The notes under the pieces were generated by a model. That model had not been told where the DNA came from, made no database searches, and worked only from the letters and a program-made list of their open reading frames with translations. Positions 25,806 to 33,931 of a stretch of 64,000 nt of DNA are shown here, piece by piece. Made by a program: the position numbers and the translations under genes. This DNA is from Arthrobacter sp. Alg241-R88 (lineage in GTDB: Bacteria > Actinomycetota > Actinomycetes > Actinomycetales > Micrococcaceae): positions 673,924-737,923 of the forward strand of contig NZ_UNRG01000002.1 of NCBI RefSeq assembly GCF_900537115.1. Direction: 5' to 3'. Within the stretch, counting starts at the first letter, position 1; each line of letters starts with the position of its first letter.

Positions 25806-27320
25806 ATGAAAAAAACAGCTTCAGTAATAATGCTCATCCTGGGAATCCTCATTTCGCTCCTTGGCTTGACGGCCCTGGCCGGAGGAGCCGTAACGTCTGT
25901 GGTTGGCTCCGCCCAAGGCGACGGCTACCTGACGTCAGGCACGGCCCGCTTTTCCGTTGGGTCGCACGCTCTGACCACGCCCCGGCTTGACGCCGTCGGC
26001 GAGGGCATTCCGCCACGCCTGCCCTTCGACGTCGGCACGCTCAGGCTGCGGGCCTCCTCGGCGGAAGCCGGCAAGGAGATCTTCATCGGCATCGCTTCCC
26101 AGGCCGACGTCGAGCGGTACCTTGCGGGCGTGCACCACTCGGAGCTGCTTGACGTGGACAGCCGGCCCTTCCGCGCGGAGTACCGGGACATTCCGGGCAC
26201 AACCGCACCGTCGCCGCCGGGAGAACAAACGTTCTGGACCGCATCCGCCTTCGGTGCCGGAGAACAGGAGCTCACATGGGATCTCGCCGCCGGCAGCTGG
26301 GCAATTGTCATCATGAACGCCGATGCCAGCCTCGGCGTCGACTCACAGGTGCAGGCCGGGTTCCGGTCCGACCTGATTCGGCCGGCAGCCACGGGGTTGC
26401 TCGTGGGCGGAGCCGTTGCACTGGTGATCGGGATTCCTTTGCTCATCCTGGGAGCCGCCGGACTCGGACGGCATGCGGGACCGCCCTCCGGTGGACCCGG
26501 CGGGGCACTGCCCGGCACCACGGTGGGAGTTCCGGCAACGCCGGGAGCAGCTCAGCCGCCCCTCCCCCACCCGGCGGAGCCAGCGGACCGGACACCCTAC
26601 CCTGCACGGCTCTCCGGCGAACTTGACCCCGCCCTGTCGCGCTGGATGTGGCTGGTGAAATGGTTCCTGGCCATTCCGCATTTCATCGTGCTGGCCTTCC
26701 TTTGGTTCGCGTTCCTCGTGACTACGATCTTTGCAGGGTTCGCCATCCTGTTTACAGGCCGCTACCCGCGGCGCCTGTTCAATTTCAATGTGGGAGTTCT
26801 GCGGTGGAACTGGAGGGTCGCCTTCTACGCCTACGCCGCCGCAGGCACCGATCTCTACCCGCCGTTCACCCTCGGCCGGACGAACTATCCTGCCGACTTC
26901 GAAGTGGACTACCCCGAACGGCTCTCCCGCGGGCTGGTCCTGGTCAAATGGTGGCTCCTTGCAATCCCGCATCTGCTCGTCGTTGCCGCGCTCGCCGGTA
27001 CCACCTGGACCTGGCAAGCGGATACGGGTGATCTGGGGACCACCTACGAACGTGGAACAGGGCTTTCCCTCCTGGGGCTGCTTGTCCTGATTGCCGTGGT
27101 GGCATTGCTCTTCACCGGCCGGTACCAGCGCCCGCTGTTCGACCTGATACTCGGGATCAACCGCTGGATATACCGTGTCCTCGCCTACACTTCGCTGATG
27201 CGTGACGAGTACCCGCCGTTCCGACTCGATCAGGGCCCCGGGGAACTCCCGCGGCCGGTCCTGGCCCCGCCACATGCGGGGACGCCTCTCCCTGGGCGCG
27301 ACGCGACGGCAGGGCTATAG
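25806..27320 (+). CDS. DUF4389 membrane protein
   Basis: A 504-residue membrane protein. An N-terminal transmembrane helix is followed by an extracellular beta-rich domain (about 35-185), a second helix (about 195-220), a Pro/Gly-rich linker and two DUF4389 repeats (about 280-360 and 375-470). Each repeat has the LVKWxLxAIPH helix and FTGRYxRxLFxxxxGxxRW plus YPPFxL, visible at LVKWFLAIPHF/FTGRYPRRLF and LVKWWLLAIPHL/FTGRYQRPLF. Function unknown; family members occur in actinobacterial envelopes. Probably co-transcribed with the deacetylase. Confidence 0.9.
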   Translation: MKKTASVIMLILGILISLLGLTALAGGAVTSVVGSAQGDGYLTSGTARFSVGSHALTTPRLDAVGEGIPPRLPFDVGTLRLRASSAEAGKEIFIGIASQADVERYLAGVHHSELLDVDSRPFRAEYRDIPGTTAPSPPGEQTFWTASAFGAGEQELTWDLAAGSWAIVIMNADASLGVDSQVQAGFRSDLIRPAATGLLVGGAVALVIGIPLLILGAAGLGRHAGPPSGGPGGALPGTTVGVPATPGAAQPPLPHPAEPADRTPYPARLSGELDPALSRWMWLVKWFLAIPHFIVLAFLWFAFLVTTIFAGFAILFTGRYPRRLFNFNVGVLRWNWRVAFYAYAAAGTDLYPPFTLGRTNYPADFEVDYPERLSRGLVLVKWWLLAIPHLLVVAALAGTTWTWQADTGDLGTTYERGTGLSLLGLLVLIAVVALLFTGRYQRPLFDLILGINRWIYRVLAYTSLMRDEYPPFRLDQGPGELPRPVLAPPHAGTPLPGRDATAGL

Positions 27321-27410
27321 GCTGGCTTCCAACTCCAGGCTGTAGCGTGGATCACAGCCTGCAACCATCGGAATTGCGGCGGATGCCGCGGCGACTGAGA
27401 GGAAGTCAAT

Positions 27411-28169
27411 ATGGCACAGTTCACGGGCAAAGTCGCCATTGTCACCGGAGGCGGGTCCGGCATCGGCGAAGCAATCAGCAAGGAGTTGGCTGCCAAAGGG
27501 GCCAGCGTCGTTGTCACTGATATCAACCTTGAGGCGGCGCAACGTGTTGGCCAGGAAATATCCCACCGGGGCGGAACCGCCTCGGCGGTAAGGCAGGATA
27601 CTGCCAGCAAGCAGGACGCCGAAATGGTCGTCCGCCACGCCGTGGATACATACGGGGCATTGCACTTGGCGGTGAACAACGCCGGCATTGGCGGCAAGCA
27701 GGCACCAGCCGGTGAAACGGACCTCGACGAATGGGACAAGGTCATTGGCATCAATCTCAATGGCGTCCTGTACGGGATGCGTTACCAGATCCCCCGCATG
27801 CTTGAGGCCGGCGCAGCGGGATGCTCGATTGTGAACATGGCCTCCATCCACGGCACAGTCGCTGCCCTCGGCAACGGTGCCTACACCGCTGCCAAACACG
27901 GCGTCGTGGGGATCACCAAGAATGCTGCAGCCGAGTACGGCCCGCAGGGACTGCGGATCAATTCCGTCGGCCCCGGCTACATCCGGACACCGCTCGTCGA
28001 AAGCAGTCTCAACCCTGAGGTCCTGCAGGTCCTGGAGGGCAAACACGCCCTCAACCGCCTAGGTACCGCGGAGGAAGTCTCCCACCTCGTTTGCTTCCTG
28101 CTGTCAGAAGAAGCGTCCTTTATGACAGGCGGCTACTACCTGGTCGACGGAGGTTACACCGCCGTCTGA
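27411..28169 (+). CDS. SDR family NAD(P)-dependent oxidoreductase
   Basis: A 252-residue classical short-chain dehydrogenase. Motifs: VTGGGSGIGEA (cofactor loop), VTDINLEAA (Asp at the end of the second strand, favouring NAD), VNNAGIGG, catalytic Ser in NMASIHG and Tyr-Lys in YTAAKHG, and the C-terminal GGYYLVDGGYTAV. Substrate unknown. A GAGAGGAAG site precedes the ATG. Confidence 0.93.
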   Translation: MAQFTGKVAIVTGGGSGIGEAISKELAAKGASVVVTDINLEAAQRVGQEISHRGGTASAVRQDTASKQDAEMVVRHAVDTYGALHLAVNNAGIGGKQAPAGETDLDEWDKVIGINLNGVLYGMRYQIPRMLEAGAAGCSIVNMASIHGTVAALGNGAYTAAKHGVVGITKNAAAEYGPQGLRINSVGPGYIRTPLVESSLNPEVLQVLEGKHALNRLGTAEEVSHLVCFLLSEEASFMTGGYYLVDGGYTAV

Positions 28170-28231
28170 CGATTTACGCCTACTCCCCGTGGCATGCTCT
28201 CGGTGGGCTTGCCGCCACATAGGCTGGTGGG

Positions 28232-28762
28232 GTGACTCCCGCTCCGTCCCCCACTCCGCTCGACGTCATAATTCATTCGGGGCCGGCCGACTGGTGGGTC
28301 ATCCTCGCCGGCCTTGGGCCGTTGGCGGTTCTCGTCGCAGCCTTGCTGGCGTTTTACATCAACTGGCGCACGCTCAAGCAACGCACCGCGGCGGACAAGA
28401 CGGCGTTGGACCAGAAGCGGGAAGCGGACGCCCAGGCGCTACGGCAGAAGACTGAAGCGGACAGCCGTGCCGAATGGTGGCGCCGCACCCAATGGGCGCT
28501 GGACCGGGCTTTGGACGAAGATGAGGGTACGAAGGCGTTGGGGCTGGCGACTCTTGAAGTTCTGGCCCGCAGCGACTTGGCACGGACCGAGGAACTCGAA
28601 TTGTTCGACATTGCCTGGAAGAACGTCTGGGGTGATGACAATGCCGAGGACAACCCGCAGGAAAGCCTTTCGGACCAGAAGTTTGCCTTCGTGGACTCAC
28701 GTGCCGACATGGGCGACAATGAAACGACGGATGAGGACAAGATTAAGGTGGTTGGAGAATGA
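28232..28762 (+). CDS. Membrane-anchored coiled-coil hypothetical protein
   Basis: A 176-residue protein. After a short N-terminus one transmembrane helix (WVILAGLGPLAVLVAALLAFYI) is followed by a charged coiled coil rich in Lys/Gln/Arg/Ala (TADKTALDQKREADAQALRQ) and an acidic C-terminal part with WWRRTQWALDRALD, a pattern common in actinobacterial proteins of unknown function. The start is a GTG. It overlaps the next gene by four bases (ATGA). Confidence 0.72.
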   Translation: MTPAPSPTPLDVIIHSGPADWWVILAGLGPLAVLVAALLAFYINWRTLKQRTAADKTALDQKREADAQALRQKTEADSRAEWWRRTQWALDRALDEDEGTKALGLATLEVLARSDLARTEELELFDIAWKNVWGDDNAEDNPQESLSDQKFAFVDSRADMGDNETTDEDKIKVVGE

Positions 28763-28956
28763 GCGCAGCGTCATCTGAACACCGCTTCGTCCCTACTCCC
28801 CGTAGCAGTTCGCCTGCCAAACCGGCCCAAAAGAAGACTTCCCCGGCTGAGCATCGCGTCCAAGTAGCAGCCGCCAGGCTGCGTGTCACGCTGGATCAGC
28901 GCCTGGGACGCGAAACACCGGCCAGGACCAAGGCGCTCGCCAAGGAACCCATCTAG
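28759..28956 (+). CDS. Small basic hypothetical protein coupled to the coiled-coil gene
   Basis: A 65-residue Lys/Ala/Ser-rich basic protein with a likely disordered N-terminal half and a helical C-terminal half (AAARLRVTLDQRLGRETP). Its ATG overlaps the stop of the preceding gene by four bases, so translation is coupled and the two products may act together. No family recognised. Confidence 0.65.
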   Translation: MSAASSEHRFVPTPRSSSPAKPAQKKTSPAEHRVQVAAARLRVTLDQRLGRETPARTKALAKEPI

Positions 28957-29008
28957 GTCCCGTCATTCAAGCTAAGGGACGCGATCCGGCGTGGGCTGGA
29001 ACAGGTGA

Positions 29009-29884
29009 GTGGTGGCTGCAGTAATTCTGGGATGGAACCCCAACCGGCGGAACGGCTGGGACTACCGCGCCGCCGTCGAGCAGGTTGCGGAGTCCGGCCG
29101 GTTCCTGCGGCGCTGGAGCGTCCGCGACAACCGGAACATCCTGACGGGAACTGAGGCTTGGCTCCTGCTGCAGGGAGGCACTGACGCGTGCGCCGGCCTG
29201 ATCGGCCATGGGGTGGTGCTCTCCGAACCGTATGAGTCCGTTGCTTCCGGGGAGGCTGATGCACCTGATTGCTATGTCAGCGTCGCTTTCGATGCCCTTC
29301 TCCCCCTTGGCGAGCAAATACGACCCGACGCCCTCAGCGCAGCCGTCCCTCCGATTCACTGGGGTGACGCACAAGGCCGCTCAAGTCTGGCCGTTCCGCC
29401 TGAGGCGGAACAGGATCTTCGCCAGCTGTGGCGGGACCACGGACCGTCGGCGGTGAAGCCTATGCAGCTGGTTTCGGGAACATACCCACCGCACGCTGTC
29501 AGTACTGTCGAGGTAAACCGCTACGAGCGGAACCCTGACGCACGGCGCGTGTGCCTGGCCTTCCATGGAACGTCCTGCGCTGCGTGCGGTTTCTCGTTCG
29601 AGGCCTCCTACGGTGATATTGGCACCGGTTTCATTGACGTGCACCACGTCGTGCCGCCAGTAATGCTCGGGGACGGGTACCAACTGGACCCGGTTGCTGA
29701 CCTCATACCGTTATGCCCCAACTGCCACGCCATGGCACATCGCGGCGTGGCGTCGCCGCGAACAGTCTCGGAACTCCGGAGCATCATTTCCGCCGCCGGC
29801 CATATGACGGGCGAGGTGGTGAGCGAGCTGGCCCTTGAGGCCCAGGAAGATGCGCGGCGGATCCTTGAAGGGCGCCAGGACTGA
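29009..29884 (+). CDS. HNH endonuclease with EVE/PUA-like N-terminal domain
   Basis: A 291-residue two-domain protein. The N-terminal half (about 1-140: ILGWNPNRRNGWDY ... TGTEAWLLLQGG ... AGLIGHGVVLSEPY) reads like an EVE/PUA-type domain, a fold that binds modified bases. The C-terminal half (about 170-285) has an HNH nuclease: zinc Cys pairs CAAC and CPNC, the motif FIDVHHVVP and the final AMAHR. Such a fusion fits a modification-dependent restriction enzyme that cuts methylated foreign DNA. The HNH part is secure; the N-terminal assignment is inferred. Start is a GTG at 29009; the gene stands alone. Confidence 0.82.
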   Translation: MVAAVILGWNPNRRNGWDYRAAVEQVAESGRFLRRWSVRDNRNILTGTEAWLLLQGGTDACAGLIGHGVVLSEPYESVASGEADAPDCYVSVAFDALLPLGEQIRPDALSAAVPPIHWGDAQGRSSLAVPPEAEQDLRQLWRDHGPSAVKPMQLVSGTYPPHAVSTVEVNRYERNPDARRVCLAFHGTSCAACGFSFEASYGDIGTGFIDVHHVVPPVMLGDGYQLDPVADLIPLCPNCHAMAHRGVASPRTVSELRSIISAAGHMTGEVVSELALEAQEDARRILEGRQD

Positions 29885-29919
29885 AATGCCGGCAGGACCG
29901 AAAAGGACGGCGGCGCCAA

Positions 29920-30192
29920 TTACTGTCCGGCTGGTGTGGTCCCGAACATCAGGGTCCGGCGCCGCACGTCGTAGTACACCGTTGCCGAACGCTTCAAGAG
30001 GTTTTGGAGAACCTCGGCGTCCTCCGCGTCAAGCGTGAGTACTTCTTCCCATGCGCCTTGGTCAAGGACCAACTGGAGGGTCCAGGTGCCAGGTTTCGCC
30101 GCTTCTCCGGCCACCCAGCTGAACTGGTAATGGTTGACTTGGCGGACTTGGATGCTGTCATCGGTTATGGGTTGTTTTGGGTTGGGGCTCAT
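29920..30192 (-). CDS. Hypothetical protein, 90 aa
   Basis: A 90-residue protein with several beta strands (WTLQLVLDQG, ATVYYDVRRRTLMFG) and a helix (AEDAEVLQNLLKRS). I recognise no family. A GGAGGCGACG ribosome site lies directly before the ATG, which supports translation. It converges with the HNH gene and could be of no relation to it. Confidence 0.62.
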   Translation of the reverse strand: MSPNPKQPITDDSIQVRQVNHYQFSWVAGEAAKPGTWTLQLVLDQGAWEEVLTLDAEDAEVLQNLLKRSATVYYDVRRRTLMFGTTPAGQ

Positions 30193-30388
30193 CGTCGCCT
30201 CCTGGATTAGTGGTGGGTTGGCCTACTGCACAGCCCAGAACCAATGTAGACCCGCTACCCATGGTGATCCAGACCCTGCCGAAGACCTGGAGGCCGGCCG
30301 CCCGCGGTTCCGTAGCACCGGCATCAGGACTACGATTTCAGCACCGTGATCAGCGGAGGTGGGAGCAGACGCAGAGTGAGGAAATGCT

Positions 30389-30910
30389 GTGGCCGGAGGG
30401 ACGAGGTTTAGCGGGCCCCATTGGCGGCGAGTGGTTGCGGCCCTCGCCAACAGCGACGCCCGAACGGCCTACGCACAGATTGTGCTCGGAGCAGAGCTTC
30501 CCGAGGTGCTTGCCGGGGCCCAGGATCAGCGGCGAAACCGGGCGGTGGTTAGCCTGCTTGAGTCTGGCCTCATCGAACGGAATGCTGCGGACGAACTGGT
30601 GGCACCTGAATCGATCTTCCGGGACCTTCTGGCTCAGCAACCGCGGCGCCAGCCGCAGAGCGGAGTGGAGCGTTTTATGCGCCTGGGCAGGATCGAAAGG
30701 TATCCAGCCAACATGTCGGAGCGGCGGGAGTTGCTGGCTTGGATCGTCAGCGAAGCGATCGAGCCCGGCGAACACCTTACCGAGAAGCAGGTTAATGAAC
30801 GGCTCCTCAGTTACACCGAGGACGTTGTGATGCTGCGCCGCTACATGGTGGACTTCGGACTGTTGGAGCGGACTGCCTCGGGCTCGTCCTACTCCCGTAA
30901 ACTGCGTTAG
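30389..30910 (+). CDS. DUF2087 domain protein
   Basis: A 173-residue protein. The C-terminal 75 residues match DUF2087, a small winged-helix-like domain: LGRIERYPANMSERRELLAWIV, EKQVNERLL and VVMLRRYMVDFGLLERT with a final Ser-Tyr stretch. The N-terminal half is helical and resembles an HTH (RTAYAQIVLGAEL, SLLESGLIERN). It is probably a DNA-binding regulator, but its targets are unknown. Start is a GTG after GAGG. Confidence 0.82.
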   Translation: MAGGTRFSGPHWRRVVAALANSDARTAYAQIVLGAELPEVLAGAQDQRRNRAVVSLLESGLIERNAADELVAPESIFRDLLAQQPRRQPQSGVERFMRLGRIERYPANMSERRELLAWIVSEAIEPGEHLTEKQVNERLLSYTEDVVMLRRYMVDFGLLERTASGSSYSRKLR

Positions 30911-30981
30911 CCGTCCCAGCGCGCGTATGACCCGGCAGCTATCCCTTGTCTTCGAGTGCCGCCAGGTGGAACATAGGCGCC

Positions 30982-31521
30982 ATGAATCCCAGTAACTACG
31001 GACCTGTCGGTGAGGACGAGGGAATCCTGATCCGCTTCGATCAGGCCATGACTGCACGCACTGTCCTCGGGGCAGAATCAACAGCGGACAACTTCTCGGT
31101 TGTCGAACATTTGTTGGCTCCGAGAGAGCTTGCGGCACCTCTCCACATGCACAGCCGCGAGGATGAGTTCACCGTTGTTACCAAGGGGCGCATTGGTTTC
31201 CTCCTGGGTGAGGAGGTCTTTTACGCCGGCAGCGGTGAGGTTGTTCGGAAGCCCAGGAACCAGTGGCATACCTTCTGGAATGCCGGCGACGAACCGGCGC
31301 AGGTTCTGGAAATCATCTCACCCGCGGGTTTCGAACGGTACTTTCAGGAGATCAGCAGGTGTTTCCCCGAGGACGGTCCCCCGGATCTTGGCGCCATGGC
31401 AGAAGCCAATGTGAAGTACGGGCTGCAAATGGACTTCGACTCACTTCCAGTTTTGGTGGAGCGGTTCGATCTGGCCAGGCCGTTGGAAATGGACGGCATG
31501 CCGGGAATTGCTGACAGCTGA
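30982..31521 (+). CDS. Cupin domain protein
   Basis: A 179-residue protein with one cupin barrel. The metal motif is split as PLHMHSREDEFTVVTKG (His, His, Glu) and NQWHTFWNAGDEP (His). Single-domain cupins of this type include quercetinase-like and sugar-binding proteins; no clear enzyme assignment. Start ATG at 30982 gives the normal N-terminus; the upstream in-frame extension is not conserved-looking. Confidence 0.87.
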   Translation: MNPSNYGPVGEDEGILIRFDQAMTARTVLGAESTADNFSVVEHLLAPRELAAPLHMHSREDEFTVVTKGRIGFLLGEEVFYAGSGEVVRKPRNQWHTFWNAGDEPAQVLEIISPAGFERYFQEISRCFPEDGPPDLGAMAEANVKYGLQMDFDSLPVLVERFDLARPLEMDGMPGIADS

Positions 31522-31584
31522 CGGGGCTCTACACCCGAGGCCCTACCCCTCGCAACGGCTGCGATGGCAGGAGCATACTGAGAC

Positions 31585-31983
31585 ATGGCAGACCCTGATG
31601 ATTTTCTGGCGTGGGTGAGGACGGCGCTGTATAACGCGGAACTGGCCATCCACAATGGCGACGCCGGTCCACGCCGGGCAATTTGGTCCGGCAATGAACC
31701 GGTGAGTGTCCTCGGTGCCTGGCGCAACGCCTTCGGCCAGCAGGAGCTCGACGAGTTGTTCACCGGCCTTGCCCGCCAGTTCTCAAACTGCACGTCGTAC
31801 GAATTCGAGTTGCTGGCCTACGGCGTCGACGGTGACATGGCATATACCGCCGGCCTCGAACACACCTCGGCCTCGGTGGACGGCGAGCCGCGCAGCTACG
31901 TCCTGCGGGCCACCCAGATCTACCGCCGCGAAGACGGCGAGTGGAAAGTCGCACACCGCCACGGCGACACCGTTACTGGCTAA
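31585..31983 (+). CDS. SnoaL/NTF2-like protein (DUF4440 type)
   Basis: A 132-residue protein of the nuclear transport factor 2-like fold: N-terminal helices with FLAWVRTALYNAELAIHNGD, a strand with YEFELLAYGVDGDMAYTAGLEH and the final LRATQIYRREDGEWKVAHRHGD, characteristic of the SnoaL/DUF4440 group. Substrate or role unknown. Confidence 0.87.
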   Translation: MADPDDFLAWVRTALYNAELAIHNGDAGPRRAIWSGNEPVSVLGAWRNAFGQQELDELFTGLARQFSNCTSYEFELLAYGVDGDMAYTAGLEHTSASVDGEPRSYVLRATQIYRREDGEWKVAHRHGDTVTG

Positions 31984-32024
31984 AGGCGGTGAATAGTCGC
32001 GGAACAGGGCCATGAAGGCGGCGC

Positions 32025-32183
32025 TCACCACCATCTTGTCAGCGCCCAGCCGTTATTGGCGCCGTCCCCGCCGTCGCCATCCTTGCCGCAGCGCAGACAG
32101 CGTTTATACAGGCCCCCGTCTTCGGCATGTTCAACGTGCCAATGGTGACGGAGATTGAACTTGCACAGCAGAGCCTGGATCAT
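32025..32183 (-). CDS. Small zinc-ribbon-like hypothetical protein
   Basis: A protein of about 52 residues beginning IQALLCKFNLRHHW and containing KRCLRCGKD. The arrangement LCKxNxxHxW plus a later CxxC is recognisable in many short actinobacterial proteins of unknown function and suggests a single metal site. An upstream in-frame ATG at 32246 would add 21 residues without pattern, so 32183 is preferred. Confidence 0.55.
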   Translation of the reverse strand: MIQALLCKFNLRHHWHVEHAEDGGLYKRCLRCGKDGDGGDGANNGWALTRWW

Positions 32184-32404
32184 GGCCAACTCCGATCTGA
32201 ATCGCAGCGCCCTATGGTTCCAATATTGGCCTTCAGGCCACGGCAATAGAAGGGTCTAATGCACGCTCCCAGCTCGCCAGCAGAGGTTGCCCGGCTGCTG
32301 CCCCGTCACCCTAAAAGGCCTCTCTGGCGGGCCGAAAGACTTGTACGCGGTGAGACACGGCTGTTGTATTGAACGGCAACGTTGCCCACCATTGAAAGGT
32401 GGGA

Positions 32405-32953
32405 ATGAAGGACAGGCGCCACCTGGTTGCGTTTGCGCTGTGCCTGCTAATCCCTCTTGGCGGTATGACGGGGTGCTCCTATGACTACCCGGAGCCCGAG
32501 CCCGTGAACACCGCAACAGCTGACCCCGCGCCAGCAACAGCGTCCCTCCCCCCATACAAAAGCAGGCAGGTACTGGAGCAGGAGGCCAGGAACTACGCTG
32601 AGCTGGAGCGGCTCCTCAGGACATCATCACCGGGACCAGTCCTCCTCTCCGATGTGGGGCCACTGGACGGACCCGCGAGGGGCTTTGGCTCCTTTGAGAA
32701 GGTGCCCGCGGCCGGACAGTACACAGTCACTGCGGCCTGTGTTGGTGCAGCAGGCGCGAAGGTCTTCGTTGGACAGGAGCATCCCGGGGCACCCTTTCGG
32801 CCGGTGGAGCTCGAGCTGGACTGCGCCGGGGCCACGTCGCAGGTCATCGCACTTCAACAGGGGTACGTTTTCGCGCATCTGTTCCTACCCAGCCCGGGCG
32901 ATACACCGTGGACGGGGGCGGTTGGCGGTGTGCGTGTGAGCGGGACCGGGTGA
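32405..32953 (+). CDS. Putative lipoprotein
   Basis: A protein of about 182 residues with a lipoprotein signal peptide: KDRRHLVAFALCLLIPLGGMTGC, Cys near residue 24 after GMTG. A Pro/Thr/Ala-rich spacer follows and then a beta-rich domain (YTVTAACVGAAGAKVFVG; VELELDCAGATSQVIAL) typical of small actinobacterial lipoproteins of unknown function. Starts at the ATG after AAAGGTGGG; a GTG two codons earlier is possible. Confidence 0.72.
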   Translation: MKDRRHLVAFALCLLIPLGGMTGCSYDYPEPEPVNTATADPAPATASLPPYKSRQVLEQEARNYAELERLLRTSSPGPVLLSDVGPLDGPARGFGSFEKVPAAGQYTVTAACVGAAGAKVFVGQEHPGAPFRPVELELDCAGATSQVIALQQGYVFAHLFLPSPGDTPWTGAVGGVRVSGTG

Positions 32954-32990
32954 CCTTCAGTGCATCCCCGGGCTGATCCTGCCGCTGCCC

Positions 32991-33039
32991 CAGGCGGAGG
33001 CGCTACCGCCTACAGGCGGAGGCGCTACCGCCTACAGGC
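32991..33039. repeat. 22-bp tandem repeat with internal palindrome
   Basis: The 22-bp unit beginning CAGGCGGAGGCGCTACCGCC occurs 2.2 times in tandem. Each unit can fold on GGCGG/CCGCC. It covers the end of the isomerase gene and the space before the lipoprotein stop, so it may act as a terminator for these convergent genes. Confidence 0.75.
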
Positions 33040-33880
33040 CGCGCAGGAAAGCCAAGCCTCTGGCGGCCAACTCGTCCTGGCTCGGGGCCAGCGGCCGCCA
33101 GATGGAAGCCGCAACGGCAATCGCGGCATTATCCGCAGTGAAGCTTTCAATGTTCAACGGTCCGCTGTAGCCCACCTCGTCCAAGGCCAGCAGTAGGCCT
33201 TCCCAGTCGGTCTGGTCCCCGCCCGGGGCGCCGCGGTCATTCCCGGAGACCTGCACGTGCACCACGTGTTCTCCGGCCGCCCGAACCGCGGCAGCGAGCG
33301 AACGCTCCTCGATGTGAAGGTGGTAGCTGTCCAGGGCAAGGCCGATGCCCTCGCCAAGCAACGGCTCCAGGGCCTCGAGCGCCTGGTCCACAGTGTTGAT
33401 CAGGGACGTTTCATACCGATTCAGCGGTTCGATGCCCAGGACTACACCCGCTTCCCGTGCCCGCGCCGCCACGGGTTGCAGATTTTGGCGCAGCTCGGCG
33501 TAGGCCTCCCGCCGCTGCCCCGCCGACAACCGCCAGACCCGCCCCGTTTGGGCGTAGAAGGGACCGCACACAGTGGGCGAACCGATACTGTCCGCCATGC
33601 TGATGCAGGCCATCAGGTAGGCCTGCGTCCTCTCCACGGACGCCGGGGCCGCGGACACGAGGTCCCGCCCCGGCGCCATGGCACCGACAAGAAACGGCGT
33701 CAGCCCCGTGGACTCCAGGGCTTCGCGCACCGCGGCGGCGCTGAAGTCCCCGGGGTTCTCCAGCGGGAGTTCGACGGCGTCAAACCCCAGGGCGGCGATC
33801 CTCGCCAAGTGTCCGCCCAGGTTGGCATCGGTCAGGGGAGACTCCCAGACCCAGGTGCTGATCCCGATGGAACGCTTCAC
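33032..33880 (-). CDS. Sugar phosphate isomerase/epimerase (xylose isomerase-like TIM barrel)
   Basis: A 282-residue TIM-barrel protein. Metal-binding positions of the family are visible: Glu in LGIEPLNRYET, Asp-His in LALDSYHLHIEE, and Glu in LNIESF near the end. Related enzymes epimerise ketohexoses (tagatose/psicose 3-epimerases) or isomerise inositol derivatives. It is 51 bp downstream of the substrate-binding gene of a sugar ABC transporter on the same strand, so it most likely acts on the imported sugar. Which sugar is not readable. Confidence 0.87.
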   Translation of the reverse strand: MKRSIGISTWVWESPLTDANLGGHLARIAALGFDAVELPLENPGDFSAAAVREALESTGLTPFLVGAMAPGRDLVSAAPASVERTQAYLMACISMADSIGSPTVCGPFYAQTGRVWRLSAGQRREAYAELRQNLQPVAARAREAGVVLGIEPLNRYETSLINTVDQALEALEPLLGEGIGLALDSYHLHIEERSLAAAVRAAGEHVVHVQVSGNDRGAPGGDQTDWEGLLLALDEVGYSGPLNIESFTADNAAIAVAASIWRPLAPSQDELAARGLAFLRGL

Positions 33881-33931
33881 GCCGCTCCCTCCAATGCCAC
33901 TCCCTTCCTCGCTGCCCGCAACGGGACAGTG

